Shown: in pieces, positions 38,279-50,069 of the stretch
Position numbering within the stretch: position 1 is the first letter of the stretch
How the letters are laid out: every line of letters begins with the position of its first letter
DNA from: an uncultured Shewanella sp.
GTDB taxonomy: Bacteria > Pseudomonadota > Gammaproteobacteria > Enterobacterales > Shewanellaceae
Reading direction: 5' to 3'
Assembly (NCBI RefSeq): GCF_947501225.1
Contig: NZ_CANMUW010000003.1
Coordinates: forward strand, 310,001-374,000
DNA: 64,000 nt
Made by a program: the position numbers and the translations under genes
Notes under the pieces: generated by a model
Told to the model about the DNA's origin: nothing
What the model saw: only the letters and a program-made list of their open reading frames with translations
Database searches by the model: none

Positions 38279-39364
38279 TTACTGCTCTGCTGCTGAGATA
38301 TTCTCACCTATGATGACCGGGACTTCGTAGTACTTGCCCTTACGGATAATCGTCATCGTTACCTGTTTACCCGGTGTCGTTTCGGCAATTCTATCCATCA
38401 GCATCTCAACGCCGGGTACGATTTCGCCCTCATACTTAGTGATCACATCTCTCGGTGCCAGCTGAGCCAGAGCCGCCGGTCCCTTGGGATCTACGCCAGT
38501 TATCATGACACCGGTCAGATCGGGAAGGTTGAGTATCTGAGCCATCATGGAGCTGATGGGTTCACCGGTAATACCTAAGGCACCACGTATCACACGGCCA
38601 TCTTTGATAAGCTTCCCCATAATGCTATGGGCCAGCTTTATAGGGATGGCGAAGTTGATGCCATGTCCACCGCCCTCTCCACCGATCTGGAATGCCGCCG
38701 TGTTGATGCCGATAAGCTGGCCGCTGGTATCGATCAACGCCCCTCCTGAGTTACCCGCATTAATTGCCGCATCGGTTTGCAGGAAGTCGAGATAGCCGGA
38801 GCTCAAGCCGTTACGTCCCGTAGCGCTGATGATGCCCTGGGTGATGGTTTGCCCAAGGTTATAGGGATTACCTATGGCCAGCACGACGTCACCGACCTGG
38901 GCCGGTACATCCAGGTTAATCGGGACGATTGGCAGATTTCCCCCCTCAATCTTCAGTACCGCGAGATCTGTGATGGAGTCAGAGCCAACCACCTCCGATG
39001 TGAACTTTCGGCCATCCTGAAGGGCGACAACGATCTCGTCGGCCTTCTTTATCACATGGTAGTTGGTGAGAATATAGCCCTCATTACTCATGATAACGCC
39101 GGAGCCAAGGCCCTGTAGCGAACCCGAGTTCAGAGGTCGGTTACGGTTAACACTCAGGCTGTAGATATTGACCACCGCCGGTGCGGCCCGGCGAACGGCA
39201 TTGGAAAAAGAGAGCTCGAAGCCATTATCGCCACGTTTCTGGAAAAAAAGATTCGATGTGTCCTTATTGCTCAACATCGGGGTAACAAACAGAAAGACAG
39301 CAGCCATTATCAGGCCAAAGATAACCGCCTTGCCGACATATAATAGTGTGTCTTTTAGAGCCAT
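38279..39364 (-). CDS. degS: Outer-membrane stress protease DegS
   Basis: A 361-aa inner-membrane-anchored serine protease that senses misfolded porins and cuts RseA to release sigma-E. One N-terminal helix (about 11-28), then a trypsin-like domain with His in LTNYHVIKKADE, Asp in SITDLAVLKIE and Ser in NAGNSGGALID. A single PDZ domain (about 255-350) follows. Single PDZ plus membrane anchor separates it from DegQ. Downstream of degQ, with hairpins between. Confidence 0.93.
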   Translation of the reverse strand: MALKDTLLYVGKAVIFGLIMAAVFLFVTPMLSNKDTSNLFFQKRGDNGFELSFSNAVRRAAPAVVNIYSLSVNRNRPLNSGSLQGLGSGVIMSNEGYILTNYHVIKKADEIVVALQDGRKFTSEVVGSDSITDLAVLKIEGGNLPIVPINLDVPAQVGDVVLAIGNPYNLGQTITQGIISATGRNGLSSGYLDFLQTDAAINAGNSGGALIDTSGQLIGINTAAFQIGGEGGGHGINFAIPIKLAHSIMGKLIKDGRVIRGALGITGEPISSMMAQILNLPDLTGVMITGVDPKGPAALAQLAPRDVITKYEGEIVPGVEMLMDRIAETTPGKQVTMTIIRKGKYYEVPVIIGENISAAEQ

Positions 39365-39429
39365 ATTGGGAAGATGCAGATAAAATTTGAGCTAGATTAA
39401 CATGTTTAGTGCTAATAAGCATAAAGGAT

Positions 39430-39491
39430 AAGCATGAAGGGGGCTCCCTCATGCTTATCGACTAAGTTAAAGCCGGGGGCTATGCCCCCGG
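39430..39491 (-). terminator. Tandem hairpins between degQ and degS
   Basis: AAGCATGA/TCATGCTT (39430-39457) and CCGGGGGC/GCCCCCGG (39473-39491) are both perfect stems. On the minus strand the first is followed by GCTTTAAC rather than a full T run, so termination after degQ may be partial. Confidence 0.5.
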
Positions 39492-39503
39492 TTCAGGTCG
39501 TTA

Positions 39504-40856
39504 TCACCTTAGTACCAGATAGAGGCTGCTCTTGCCGCGCTTTAGCTTAAGGGCAACAGCGCCCTGCTGCTCTTTGAGCGCTGCCTTGAGAGACTTGAGA
39601 TCGTCGATAGAGGAGCGGTTAACACCGACTATGATATCCCCCTTTTGTAAACCGCTGGCTGCGGCAGGTGAGTTTTGAGCCACATCGGTTATCTCTACAC
39701 CACCATCTTTATTCTCTAAGCTGGCACCCGCGAGCATAGGATGAACGGCACCGGCAGCAGTTTCAGTCGTCTGACTGGCTTCGCCCAAAATAGCCGTAAC
39801 TGTCTTTTCATCCCCATCTCTGATCAAGCCGAATTTTACCTTCGCGCCGGCGCCCATGGTTGCGACCTTGGCCCTGAGCTCCTGGAAGCTCTTTATCTTA
39901 CGTTCATTGACGCTGGTGATGATATCACCGGCCTTGATCCCCGCCTTATCAGCGGCACTATCAGCCATAACCTGATCGACAAAACCACCATGCTGGGTAT
40001 CTAAACCGAATGCCTGTGCCAGTTCGCTGGTCAGATCCCTACCCGATACTCCCAGTACGCCACGACGGACCTCACCATGTTCGATGATCTGATCGACTAA
40101 GTTATTGACCATATTGGCGGGTATGGCGAAGCCTATACCCACATTGCCGCCGCCAGGGGCCACAATCGCTGTGTTGATCCCGATGAGATCGCCATTTAAG
40201 TTAACCAGGGCCCCACCTGAGTTACCGCTGTTGATGGCCGCATCTGTTTGAATGAAGTTTTCAAGCATCTCGATACCGAGTCCGGAGCGACCCATAGCAC
40301 TGACAATGCCCGAGGTTACAGTTTGGCCCAGGCCAAAGGGGTTACCGATCGCGACCGCAAAGTCACCGACTCTGAGTTCATCCGAGTCGGCACGTTTGAC
40401 GGCAACCAGATTGTCGGCTTTTATCTGTATGAGAGCGATATCGGATTCGGCATCGGATCCGATCAATTCAGCTTCGATCTCCCGTCCGTCATGCAGACCG
40501 ATGAGTATCTCATCGGCACCCTCGATGACATGGTTGTTGGTAACGATATAACCTTTATCGGCGTCGATGATCACCCCTGAGCCTAAACCACGGAAGGGGC
40601 GCTCCTGAACTTGCTCTCTTGGAGCGTTAGGGCCGAAAAAGTAGCGGAACGCATCGGGGATCTTTTTCTTGGAAACATGGGTTCCGGATACGGCGACCGC
40701 AACTACTGCCGGAGTGGTGCGTTCGAGCATAGGTGCCAGACTAGGTACGCTCTGTCCATTTACGGCCATTGGAATCGCGGCCTGGGATGTTGCAGGCATC
40801 ATGGTCAGCGATGCTGTAAGAATGGCTGCGGAAAGTAAGCTTAATTTTGTTTTCAT
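39504..40856 (-). CDS. degQ: Periplasmic serine protease/chaperone DegQ (Do family)
   Basis: A 450-aa secreted HtrA protease. The signal peptide ends at ATSQA. The catalytic domain has His in TNNHVIEGADE, Asp in AESDIALIQIK and Ser in NSGNSGGALVN. Two PDZ domains (about 255-345 and 365-450) follow, giving the DegP/DegQ architecture. The short LA loop and the degQ-degS pairing favour DegQ. Clears unfolded envelope proteins. Confidence 0.92.
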   Translation of the reverse strand: MKTKLSLLSAAILTASLTMMPATSQAAIPMAVNGQSVPSLAPMLERTTPAVVAVAVSGTHVSKKKIPDAFRYFFGPNAPREQVQERPFRGLGSGVIIDADKGYIVTNNHVIEGADEILIGLHDGREIEAELIGSDAESDIALIQIKADNLVAVKRADSDELRVGDFAVAIGNPFGLGQTVTSGIVSAMGRSGLGIEMLENFIQTDAAINSGNSGGALVNLNGDLIGINTAIVAPGGGNVGIGFAIPANMVNNLVDQIIEHGEVRRGVLGVSGRDLTSELAQAFGLDTQHGGFVDQVMADSAADKAGIKAGDIITSVNERKIKSFQELRAKVATMGAGAKVKFGLIRDGDEKTVTAILGEASQTTETAAGAVHPMLAGASLENKDGGVEITDVAQNSPAAASGLQKGDIIVGVNRSSIDDLKSLKAALKEQQGAVALKLKRGKSSLYLVLR

Positions 40857-40993
40857 CTATTCATGGCTCCAATATCAGAAATGGAATTATGATCTCTTGT
40901 TTATAACATTGTCATTTCAAGAGATATTAAAGGTCAATTGTTACTGATTCCGACTCTAAGCATAGGATGAAAGTTCATGTTTATTAACAAAGG

Positions 40994-41368
40994 TTAATTA
41001 TTTTGATTTATGATGATGACATTGTCGCCATCAAGCTGCTCATCGGCCTCGCTCAATGGTGCATCCGATGGCTCTGCAGCGCTAAAAGTCGGCAAAGGTT
41101 TTGCCTTGTTTTTTGGGGCTAGGGTATTTGCCGCCTCATTCCACTGCTTATTGACCTTGTTTAACTGCTCTGTGAGTTCGGCAAGTTGTTTATAGTGTCC
41201 CTCAAAATGGTCGGTGACCTCCTGCTTATGCTGGCTCAGCTCCAGACGTGTCTGCTCCAGTGCCTTTCCCTTACTGGTGGACTCATGATTACGGGCAACT
41301 ATGGTTCTGCCTACATAGCCTAACACTATGCCTAACACAAAAGTTGCAATGACTAACGGCCATTCCAT
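40994..41368 (-). CDS. zapG: Cell-division-associated protein ZapG (YhcB, DUF1043)
   Basis: A 124-aa inner-membrane protein with an N-terminal helix (MEWPLVIATFVLGIVLGYVG) and a coiled coil (about 30-80, LEQTRLELSQHKQEVTDHFEGHY). The DHFEGHY-like block is typical of DUF1043. The tail is acidic. In E. coli YhcB links division and envelope synthesis. Next to degQ and divergent from zapE, as in E. coli. Confidence 0.9.
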   Translation of the reverse strand: MEWPLVIATFVLGIVLGYVGRTIVARNHESTSKGKALEQTRLELSQHKQEVTDHFEGHYKQLAELTEQLNKVNKQWNEAANTLAPKNKAKPLPTFSAAEPSDAPLSEADEQLDGDNVIIINQNN

Positions 41369-41685
41369 ATAACACTCCTCTGTGATGCAGTTATGAACAT
41401 CACTAATAAAATATCACTTACAAAACTAAGTACATTGGCGAATCTTGCCATGATACCATATATAGTTACAGCCTATCGGTAGCGTGAGGTTCCCCGAGCG
41501 GAGCCTCAATGGCATACCGTTTTAAATAAGAATAATGAGTCCTGCAATTTATGTTGCCCAATAGATGGCGCCAATGCAGGAGCGATTAACCACTCTGAGC
41601 GCAGTTACCTCTGACGGGCTGGATCCGGCGTGTTGCTGTTGGTTAAAGATAGTAGTGAACTCAGGGATAAAAGAGAATATTTTAC
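41369..41685. other. Divergent intergenic region, zapG / zapE
   Basis: About 317 bases. It has an imperfect 8-bp hairpin, GAGGTTCC/GGAGCCTC (41485-41506). No gene is seen. Confidence 0.5.
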
Positions 41686-42792
41686 GTGTCCGATTTAACA
41701 CCATGGCAGCATTACCAGCAAGACTTAAGCCGAGATGACTTCTCTCACGACAGCGCTCAGGAGCAGGCGGTCAGAAGCTTGCAACGTGTATATGATGAGT
41801 TGCAGCTCCTCAATGCCAAGCCCGGTGTATTTGGTCGGTTAACCTCACTGCTGGGGACCAAGCCTCAGGCGGTTCAGGGACTCTATCTGTGGGGAGGCGT
41901 TGGGCGCGGTAAAACCTATCTTATGGACACCTTCTACGACTCTCTTCCCGGTAACAGGAAGCTAAGGGCCCATTTTCATCGCTTCATGCACCAAATTCAT
42001 AGTGAGCTTGATGGGTTGAAAGGGCAGAGAGATCCCTTGCTGATCATTGCCAAGCGGATGTCTGAGCGATATCAGGTCATCTGTTTCGATGAGTTTTTTG
42101 TGTCAGATATTACCGATGCCATGTTGCTCGGCACCCTGTTTCAGGCCCTGTTTAAAGAGGGGGTAGCACTGGTTGCAACCTCAAACATCATCCCCGATGA
42201 ACTCTATCGAAACGGCTTACAGAGGGCGCGCTTTCTGCCAGCTATCGCATTGATTAACAAACATTGTCAGGTCCTTAATGTTGACTCAGGGATCGATTAT
42301 CGCTTACGTACCCTGGAGCAGGCTGAGATCTATCACTTTCCACTCGACGCCCAGGCCGATGATAACCTTCTTACCTATTTCGACAAGCTGGCTCCGGAAT
42401 CTGAGGTGTCTGATGCGGATATCGATGTCGACGGCAGAAGTATCAGTATCCGAAAGCAGGCGCAAGGGGTGCTGCTCGCCGGTTTCAGGGAGCTTTGTGA
42501 TGGCCCCAGAAGCCAGAGAGACTATATGGAGATCGCCTGTCTCTACCATACCGTGTTGCTCAGTGGTGTAGAGCAGATGGGGGATAAGCAGACCGGTGAC
42601 GATATTGCGCGCCGTTTCTTAGCCATGGTCGACGAGTTTTATGAACGTAACGTAAAGTTGATCATCTCGGCAGAGGTGTCGTTGGAGGAGATCTACAGCG
42701 ATGGTCTGCTCAGTTTTGAGTTCAGGCGTTGTCGTTCGCGTTTGACCGAGATGCAATCTCATGATTATCTGGCTTTAGAGCACTTACCCTAA
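41686..42792 (+). CDS. zapE: Cell division ATPase ZapE (AFG1-like)
   Basis: A 368-aa AFG1/LACE1-type ATPase that affects Z-ring stability and is needed under low oxygen in E. coli. Walker A is WGGVGRGKTYLMDTFYD, followed by AHFHRFMHQIH. Walker B is VICFDEFFVSDITDAM, then ATSNIIPDELYRNGLQR. The GTG start at 41686 gives the normal N-terminus (MSDLTPWQHYQQD). Divergent from zapG. Confidence 0.93.
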   Translation: MSDLTPWQHYQQDLSRDDFSHDSAQEQAVRSLQRVYDELQLLNAKPGVFGRLTSLLGTKPQAVQGLYLWGGVGRGKTYLMDTFYDSLPGNRKLRAHFHRFMHQIHSELDGLKGQRDPLLIIAKRMSERYQVICFDEFFVSDITDAMLLGTLFQALFKEGVALVATSNIIPDELYRNGLQRARFLPAIALINKHCQVLNVDSGIDYRLRTLEQAEIYHFPLDAQADDNLLTYFDKLAPESEVSDADIDVDGRSISIRKQAQGVLLAGFRELCDGPRSQRDYMEIACLYHTVLLSGVEQMGDKQTGDDIARRFLAMVDEFYERNVKLIISAEVSLEEIYSDGLLSFEFRRCRSRLTEMQSHDYLALEHLP

Positions 42793-43170
42793 GCGAAATA
42801 GCTATTTATCTGAGTTTGCCTGGCCGCCTCCTGGCGGGAGAAGCGGATTTTATTGCGTTGTCGAGATTGTTAAAGCCGAAGCAAGCCGATGATTACACGG
42901 CCATAGCGCCATACTCCCGATAATCTTTTAAGCCTATTTTGAGCATATTGGGTGTGTAGACGAACAATGCAGATAATTTTAGTAAAAATTAGGTGATTTT
43001 TAGCTCAGCTTTGACTATAATCCGCCACCTGCCCTCGTTACTCCATCGATATGATGGAATTGTAAAGCCTAATTCTTTGCTCGAAGGGGCGGGGAATGGC
43101 ACTATTTGTGTTTTTGCCAATATTGGCAATGACATGTGAGACAGAATTTTTAACATTGGGTTTTTGTAAA
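42793..43170 (+). other. zapE-rplM intergenic region with rplM promoter and leader
   Basis: About 380 bases. A short CCGCC/GGCGG stem follows zapE (42824-42837). A good -10, TATAAT, at 43016-43021 lies about 150 bases before rplM, with only a weak -35 near 42993. The leader between them is long enough for autogenous control, which is known for L13 in E. coli, but no specific structure was assigned. Confidence 0.45.
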
Positions 43171-43602
43171 ATGAAGACTACTTTTACTGCTACACCAGAG
43201 ACAGTCACTCGCGAGTGGTTTGTCGTCGACGCCGAAGGTAAAACTTTGGGTCGTATCGCTACTGAAATTGCTACACGTCTACGTGGTAAGCATAAGCCAG
43301 AGTATACGCCTCATGTCGATACCGGCGACTACATCATCGTTATCAACGCTGAGAAAGTTGCTGTAACTGGTAATAAAGCAAAAGGCAAAGTGTACTACTC
43401 GCATTCGGGTTTCATCGGTGGCATCAAGCAGATCACCTTTGAAAAGCTGCAGGATCATAAGCCTGAAATGATTATCGAGAAAGCAGTTAAGGGTATGTTA
43501 CCTAAAGGTCCTTTAGGACGTGCCATGTTCCGTAAGCTTAAAGTTTACGCTGGTACAGAACATAACCACGCTGCACAACAACCTCAAGTTCTTGATATCT
43601 AA
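43171..43602 (+). CDS. rplM: 50S ribosomal protein L13
   Basis: A 143-aa large-subunit protein. The ATG at 43171 matches the family start ([20 protein letters not shown]); an in-frame ATG 75 bases earlier would add an unsupported hydrophobic leader. Core motifs are [20 protein letters not shown] and [18 protein letters not shown]. It forms the usual rplM-rpsI operon, 14 bases before rpsI. Confidence 0.96.
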   Translation: MKTTFTATPETVTREWFVVDAEGKTLGRIATEIATRLRGKHKPEYTPHVDTGDYIIVINAEKVAVTGNKAKGKVYYSHSGFIGGIKQITFEKLQDHKPEMIIEKAVKGMLPKGPLGRAMFRKLKVYAGTEHNHAAQQPQVLDI

Positions 43603-43616
43603 ACGGGATTAAGCTA

Positions 43617-44009
43617 ATGGCTGCAACTCAGTACTACGGCACAGGCCGTCGCAAAACATCTACAGCTCGCGTATTCGCTAAAGCTGGTAGTGGCAACATC
43701 GTTGTTAATCAACTTCCACTAGATCAGTATTTTGGTCGTGAAACTGCTCGTATGGTTGTTCGTCAACCACTAGAGCTAGTTGAAATGACTGAAAAACTAG
43801 ACATCTATGTAACTGTAAAGGGCGGTGGTATCACTGGCCAAGCAGGTGCAATCCGTCACGGTATCACCCGTGCACTGATGGAGCTTGATGAAGCTCTACG
43901 TCCATCTCTACGTGCCGCTGGTTTCGTTACCCGTGATGCTCGTAAAGTTGAGCGTAAGAAAGTTGGTCTACGTAAAGCACGTCGTAAGCCACAGTTCTCA
44001 AAGCGTTAA
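43617..44009 (+). CDS. rpsI: 30S ribosomal protein S9
   Basis: A 130-aa small-subunit protein. It starts [20 protein letters not shown] and has the classic basic tail [16 protein letters not shown], whose last Arg touches P-site tRNA. Ends 20 bases before a strong terminator. Confidence 0.97.
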   Translation: MAATQYYGTGRRKTSTARVFAKAGSGNIVVNQLPLDQYFGRETARMVVRQPLELVEMTEKLDIYVTVKGGGITGQAGAIRHGITRALMELDEALRPSLRAAGFVTRDARKVERKKVGLRKARRKPQFSKR

Positions 44010-44031
44010 TATTTACGCTACCGAGAGTTCA

Positions 44032-44059
44032 AAAAACCCAGCTTTTGCTGGGTTTTTTA
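44032..44059. terminator. Terminator of the rplM-rpsI operon
   Basis: CCCAGC (44038-44043), TTTT loop, GCTGGG (44048-44053), with A and T runs on both sides. Confidence 0.92.
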
Positions 44060-44124
44060 TTGCCTGAAATTTACAACTGCAACTCTTCTCTGTTTTTCCC
44101 TGCCTATTTTGTTACTCTAAACTC

Positions 44125-44138
44125 ATACCGATTGGTAT
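44125..44138. repeat. Near-palindromic motif ATACCGATTGGTAT, copy 2
   Basis: Identical to 5592-5605, with further matching bases downstream. It lies 34 bases upstream of the yjeT-like start, in the promoter zone. Confidence 0.55.
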
Positions 44139-44171
44139 TCGTCGATCGTTCTGGATTGGAAACACTTAATT

Positions 44172-44360
44172 ATGTCTTTGCAGCTAATCATGATTGCCCT
44201 GGGAATTGTGCTGATTATCGAAGGAATCGGACCTCTTTTATTTCCTAATCGATGGAGAGCCTATTTAAAAGAGATTTCCAATCAAAATCAGCAACTTCTG
44301 CAACGTTTGGGTGGTGGATTAGTAACCGCAGGCATTGTTTTGTTGATTATTTTTTCATAA
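44172..44360 (+). CDS. DUF2065 (YjeT-like) small membrane protein
   Basis: A 62-aa protein with two hydrophobic helices (about 3-22 and 42-61). The start MSLQLIMIALGIVLIIEGIG and the middle FPNRWRAYLKEIS match the DUF2065/YjeT family, commonly found next to purA or hflC. Function unknown. It lies 66 bases before purA and may share its transcript. Confidence 0.85.
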   Translation: MSLQLIMIALGIVLIIEGIGPLLFPNRWRAYLKEISNQNQQLLQRLGGGLVTAGIVLLIIFS

Positions 44361-44393
44361 AAAACTTGCCTATGGCCCCTAAAGATCTGCTAA

Positions 44394-45722
<1,329 letters not shown>

Positions 45723-45730
45723 TAGTTAGA

Positions 45731-45754
45731 GGCCGCATAAAGCGGCCTTTTTAT
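45731..45754 (+). terminator. Terminator after purA
   Basis: AGGCCGC (45731-45737) pairs with GCGGCCT (45743-45749), followed by a T run. Confidence 0.9.
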
Positions 45755-45801
45755 TGCGCTTTAGCTACGGCGTAAACCGGCGTGCCAAATTCAGGTAGGG
45801 C

Positions 45802-45828
45802 TCAAGAAATGCGTTATACTGCCGATGA
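45802..45828 (+). promoter_or_regulatory. Candidate sigma-28 (FliA) promoter of motX
   Basis: TCAA (45802-45805), 15 bases, then GCCGATGA (45821-45828). The sigma-28 consensus is TAAA-N15-GCCGATAA, giving 3 of 4 and 7 of 8 matches with exact spacing. It lies about 95 bases before the motX start. A sigma-70 -10 (TATACT) overlaps and is an alternative. Confidence 0.5.
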
Positions 45829-45921
45829 GATCAAGTATCGATGAGACAGAATACTTAAGATAGTTCAGAGTATCCTGTCTGATCACTACTTATATGAATG
45901 AATTTGTTGTTGAGAGAATCC

Positions 45922-46581
45922 ATGATAAGAGAAGTGCTAAAGGGTTCGATTGGAACCGTACAGCGGTATCTGCTGGTTGCGATACTTTCGTTATCGCCAC
46001 TGCTTAGCTGGGCCGAAACTAAGGCGTTAGATATCTATAGTCAGGAGCAGCTGATCGAGCTTATTCGTACGAAGCAGTATCTCACCCGGGTACAGGGTGA
46101 TGATTGTCAGCTGGTTCAGGATATTGAAGCCAGAGCCGAAGTACTGAAACTACCGCTCTATCAGTACTTATGGGCAGAGATGCTCAATTATGGGATCTGT
46201 GTAAAGGCGAACCCACCCAGAGGGATCTCCCTGCTGCGAAATTCTGCAGAGCAGGGCAGTGCCGAAGCGATGGTGAGAATTGCCGAGTATTACCATGACG
46301 GTAAATTTGTGATCCAGGATAAAGAGCGTGCGATTCATTATGTTTTGCCCGCAGCAGCCAATGGCGATCTGCCGGCCCGTATGATGTTAGTCAGGTTGTT
46401 TGGTGAAGGCTATGGTAGTCCCAGAGACTACGAGATGGCTTATCACTGGCTGTATAACGATGTATTTAGTGATGTGGCGACCAAGAATGAAGCCATTGAA
46501 TTATTGAAGGTGCTCGAAGAGAAGATGCCGCCCAGCTCAGTAGCCAGGGCAAAACAGGAGCACCTGAGATCCCGTAAATAG
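45922..46581 (+). CDS. motX: Sodium-driven flagellar motor protein MotX
   Basis: A 219-aa periplasmic protein of the T ring that holds the polar flagellar stator. The ATG at 45922 has GAGAGAA just before it; an in-frame ATG 24 bases upstream lacks a ribosome site. The signal peptide ends near LLSWA. The block CQLVQDIEARAEVLKLPLYQY is diagnostic of MotX, followed by Sel1-like repeats (AEQGSAEAMVRIAEYY, AANGDLPARMMLVRLFGEG) and AYHWLYNDVFSD. Isolated from other flagellar genes here, between purA and rnr, as in other Shewanella. Confidence 0.85.
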   Translation: MIREVLKGSIGTVQRYLLVAILSLSPLLSWAETKALDIYSQEQLIELIRTKQYLTRVQGDDCQLVQDIEARAEVLKLPLYQYLWAEMLNYGICVKANPPRGISLLRNSAEQGSAEAMVRIAEYYHDGKFVIQDKERAIHYVLPAAANGDLPARMMLVRLFGEGYGSPRDYEMAYHWLYNDVFSDVATKNEAIELLKVLEEKMPPSSVARAKQEHLRSRK

Positions 46582-46645
46582 TGCCAATTACAGATAGCTG
46601 ATTGGTGTGTTCCAGAATGTTCTGGACAAAAATTTGAGATATTGA

Positions 46646-49129
46646 ATGATCAAAGATCCGCATTTGAAGCGTGAACAAGAAAATTACGAAAACCCCATTC
46701 CCAGCCGCGAGTATATTTTAGAGTACTTGCGCTCCGAAAAGTCACCCCTGAATCGTGAACGTATAGCGACAGCGCTTAAGCTCGAAGGCGAAGAGCAGCT
46801 TGAAGCGCTGCGAAGACGCCTGCGCGCCATGGAGCGAGACGGCCAGTTGGTGTTTACCCGTGGTCAGTCCTACGGATTACCCGAGAGAATGGATCTGTTA
46901 AGTGGCACCGTTATTGGCCACAGGGATGGCTTTGGCTTCCTTAAGCTCGATGAAGGCGGTGATGACCTCTTCATTAATAACCGTGATATGTTGATGTATT
47001 TCCACGGTGACAAGGTGCTGGCGCAGAAGGCCGGTGTCGATCGTAAGGGGCGCCGTGAAGCCAGGTTAGTGCGTCTGGTACAACAGAGAACCGCCGCATT
47101 GGTTGGCCGATTCCACCTCGACTCGGGCATGGCCTTTGTCATTGCCGATGACCGCCGGATCACTCAGGAGATCCTCATCCCAGATGAGGACCGTAACGGT
47201 GCCCGTCAAGGCGACGTGGTCGTGATAGAGCTCACCCGCAGACCGGGACGTTATGTTAAGGCCGCCGGTAAAGTTACCGAAGTGCTGGGTAAGCAGATGG
47301 CGCCGGGGATGGAGATCGAAATTGCGCTACGCAACTACGATCTGCCTCACACCTGGTCGGGTCTGATAGAGAAGAAGCTGAGAGCGATACCCGATGAAGT
47401 GCCGGAGAAGGATAAAGAGGGGCGGATAGACCTACGCCATCTGCCTCTGGTGACTATCGATGGTGAAGATGCCCGCGATTTCGATGATGCCGTATATGCC
47501 GAGACGAAAAAAAGCGGTGGCTGGCGTCTGTGGGTTGCCATTGCCGATGTGAGTCACTATGTGCGGACAGAGTCGGCGCTCGACAGAGAGGCACGTAGCC
47601 GGGGTAACTCGGTTTATTTCCCCTCCCAGGTGATCCCTATGCTGCCGGAGAAGATCTCAAACGGATTATGCTCCCTGATGCCAGAGGTCGATCGCTTGTG
47701 TATGGTTGCCGAGATGACAATATCGGCTGCGGGTAAACTGTCGGGTTACAAGTTCTATCCTGCCGTGATGCATTCTCATGCCCGTCTTACCTATACCCAG
47801 GTGGCGGACATGCTCGAAGGTGGCGAGGTGAGTGATAAACTCAAGCCTATCTTCCCGCATCTTCAGACGCTGCAGTCGCTCTACCTGACACTGGATGAGA
47901 CCCGCGCCGCTCGAGGTGCCATCGCATTCGAGACGACTGAGACTCAGTTCATTTTTAATGATGACAGAAAGATAGACAGCATAGTGCCAAGGAGCCGCAA
48001 CCAGGCCCATAAGATCATCGAAGAGTGTATGATCTTAGCCAACGTCGCCTCGGCTAAGTTTGTCAAGAAACATAAGGGTGAAGTGCTCTATCGTGTGCAC
48101 GAAGCGCCGTCGGAGCAGAAGCTCACTAACTTCAAGGATTTCCTTAAAGAGCGCGGTCTGACGCTCAATGGTGGTCTGGAGCCTGAGCCCGCCGATTACC
48201 AAGCTCTGATGGAGCAGGTCGCCGACAGACCCGATGCCGAGCTTATTCAGGTGATGCTGCTTCGCTCTATGCGTCAGGCAACCTATACGCCGGACAATGA
48301 TGGTCACTTCGGTTTAGCCCTTGAAGCTTACTCTCACTTTACCTCACCGATTCGTCGCTATCCGGACCTGATATTGCATCGTGTCATCCGTTATCTGTTA
48401 GCGAAGGAGCGTGGAGAGGCGAAAGATAAGTGGACCCCCGATGGCGGGTACAACTATCAGATCGAAGATCTGGACCTGTTAGGCGAAGAGTGTTCGACCA
48501 CGGAAAGGCGTGCCGATGAAGCCACACGCGATGTGAGTGACTGGCTCAAGTGTGAGTTTATGCAGGACCATGTGGGTGACACATTCGAGGCTGTCATCGC
48601 CTCCGTGACCCATTTCGGCATGTTTGTTCGCTTAGATAAGCTGTTTATCGATGGCTTAGTTCATATCTCCAGTCTGGGCAGCGATTACTATCAGTATGAT
48701 AATATGCGCCAGCGTCTGGTGGGTGAAGCCTCCGGTCAGGTGTATCAGCTCGGCGATGCGGTAACGGTTAAGGTTGCCGGAGTTAACCTCGATGATCGTC
48801 AGATAGATCTCATGATGGAGGCCGATGCCTCCCGTAAGCCTCGCTCCCGTCGGGGGAAGAAACCTATGACGGCCAGAGAGAGAGCCAATATCGAAGGGGC
48901 TAAGCTGTCTGCCGACAGAGATAAGGGTGACAAGCCTAAGGGTAAGCGACGCGGCTCGGGTAAGGATAGTAAAGCCGGCTCGAGCAAGGCTAAGTCCGGC
49001 TCGGCGAAGCGATCCGGCAGAAAGAGTACGGCAAAGAAAACATCAGTTAAGAAGGGGGCAGTAAAGAAAACTGGCCCTAAATCGACTTCTAAAAAGAAGA
49101 GTTCAGCTAAGCGTAAGGCGAGTAAGTAA
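46646..49129 (+). CDS. rnr: Ribonuclease R
   Basis: An 827-aa 3'-5' exoribonuclease that degrades structured RNA and matures rRNA. Order: an N-terminal helix-turn-helix (residues 20-80), two cold-shock domains, and the RNB catalytic domain with the metal-binding [14 protein letters not shown] (about residue 270). Next are an S1 domain (about 640-720) and a Lys/Ser-rich basic tail of about 100 residues. The S1 block is [20 protein letters not shown]. Next to rlmB with a 3-base gap, a conserved pair. Confidence 0.95.
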   Translation: MIKDPHLKREQENYENPIPSREYILEYLRSEKSPLNRERIATALKLEGEEQLEALRRRLRAMERDGQLVFTRGQSYGLPERMDLLSGTVIGHRDGFGFLKLDEGGDDLFINNRDMLMYFHGDKVLAQKAGVDRKGRREARLVRLVQQRTAALVGRFHLDSGMAFVIADDRRITQEILIPDEDRNGARQGDVVVIELTRRPGRYVKAAGKVTEVLGKQMAPGMEIEIALRNYDLPHTWSGLIEKKLRAIPDEVPEKDKEGRIDLRHLPLVTIDGEDARDFDDAVYAETKKSGGWRLWVAIADVSHYVRTESALDREARSRGNSVYFPSQVIPMLPEKISNGLCSLMPEVDRLCMVAEMTISAAGKLSGYKFYPAVMHSHARLTYTQVADMLEGGEVSDKLKPIFPHLQTLQSLYLTLDETRAARGAIAFETTETQFIFNDDRKIDSIVPRSRNQAHKIIEECMILANVASAKFVKKHKGEVLYRVHEAPSEQKLTNFKDFLKERGLTLNGGLEPEPADYQALMEQVADRPDAELIQVMLLRSMRQATYTPDNDGHFGLALEAYSHFTSPIRRYPDLILHRVIRYLLAKERGEAKDKWTPDGGYNYQIEDLDLLGEECSTTERRADEATRDVSDWLKCEFMQDHVGDTFEAVIASVTHFGMFVRLDKLFIDGLVHISSLGSDYYQYDNMRQRLVGEASGQVYQLGDAVTVKVAGVNLDDRQIDLMMEADASRKPRSRRGKKPMTARERANIEGAKLSADRDKGDKPKGKRRGSGKDSKAGSSKAKSGSAKRSGRKSTAKKTSVKKGAVKKTGPKSTSKKKSSAKRKASK

Positions 49130-49132
49130 CAG

Positions 49133-49873
49133 ATGAAAAAACAAGATATCACCTTTGGTATTCACGCTGTCGAAGCGGTACTAAAACACAGCCCCGAGCG
49201 TGTCATCGAGCTTTGGATACTCCAGGGCCGTGATGATCAGCGTCTGACCCCGATCCTGGAGATCGCGGCGCAGTATGGTGTATCGGTACAGCAGGCGTCA
49301 CGAAAAGTGTTAGATGATAAGTCGGGCAGTGGCCAGCACCAAGGTGTGTTAGCACGCGTCAAAGCTGTCAAGCAACTTAATGATAATGATCTGGCCGCAT
49401 TGGTAGAGAAGACGCAGACGCCTTTCCTGCTGATCTTAGATGGGGTAACAGACCCGCATAACCTGGGTGCCTGTCTGCGTAATGCCGATGCCGCCGGCGT
49501 GCATGGTGTCATCGTTCCACGTGATAACTCTGTAGGCCTGACACCAACGGTCAGCAAGGTTGCCTGCGGCGCCGCAGAAGTGGTGCCACTGTTTCAGGTG
49601 ACAAACCTGGCGCGCACCATGAAGAGTCTGCAGGAGAAGGGCGTATGGATTGTCGGTGCCGCCGGTGAAGCCGAGCACGATCTCTATAAGGCCGATCTTA
49701 AAGGCTCTCTGGCGATTGCCATGGGAGCCGAAGACAAGGGACTACGCCGTTTGACCCGCGAGAGCTGCGATTCACTGGCCTCGATTCCTATGTCAGGCTC
49801 TGTGTCCAGTCTGAACGTCTCGGTCGCAACCGGTATCTGCCTGTTTGAGGCTGTACGACAAAGAATAGGATAA
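49133..49873 (+). CDS. rlmB: 23S rRNA (guanosine-2'-O)-methyltransferase RlmB
   Basis: A 246-aa SPOUT methyltransferase that modifies G2251 of 23S rRNA in E. coli. It starts [20 protein letters not shown]; the SPOUT knot motifs are [34 protein letters not shown], and [22 protein letters not shown]. Co-transcribed with rnr. Confidence 0.95.
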   Translation: MKKQDITFGIHAVEAVLKHSPERVIELWILQGRDDQRLTPILEIAAQYGVSVQQASRKVLDDKSGSGQHQGVLARVKAVKQLNDNDLAALVEKTQTPFLLILDGVTDPHNLGACLRNADAAGVHGVIVPRDNSVGLTPTVSKVACGAAEVVPLFQVTNLARTMKSLQEKGVWIVGAAGEAEHDLYKADLKGSLAIAMGAEDKGLRRLTRESCDSLASIPMSGSVSSLNVSVATGICLFEAVRQRIG

Positions 49874-49927
49874 GTTTCTGAAAACTTAACTATCGTCATT
49901 TTGGGGCTTGTACTCCATAATGTATCT

Positions 49928-49963
49928 AATGCCGATGTGGTCGATGCCCCATCGGCATTTTTG
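49928..49963 (+). terminator. Terminator after rlmB
   Basis: AATGCCGATG (49928-49937) and CATCGGCATT (49950-49959) form a perfect stem, followed by T. Confidence 0.87.
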
Positions 49964-50069
49964 TGTCTGGAACACTTATGCCAATTTCCCATGGAAGGAG
50001 AGAAATTGGCTTTGTTTCGGCCTCATGGGCCGTGATTACTTTTAGGGATTTTTTAGCGTTAACCTTTAT

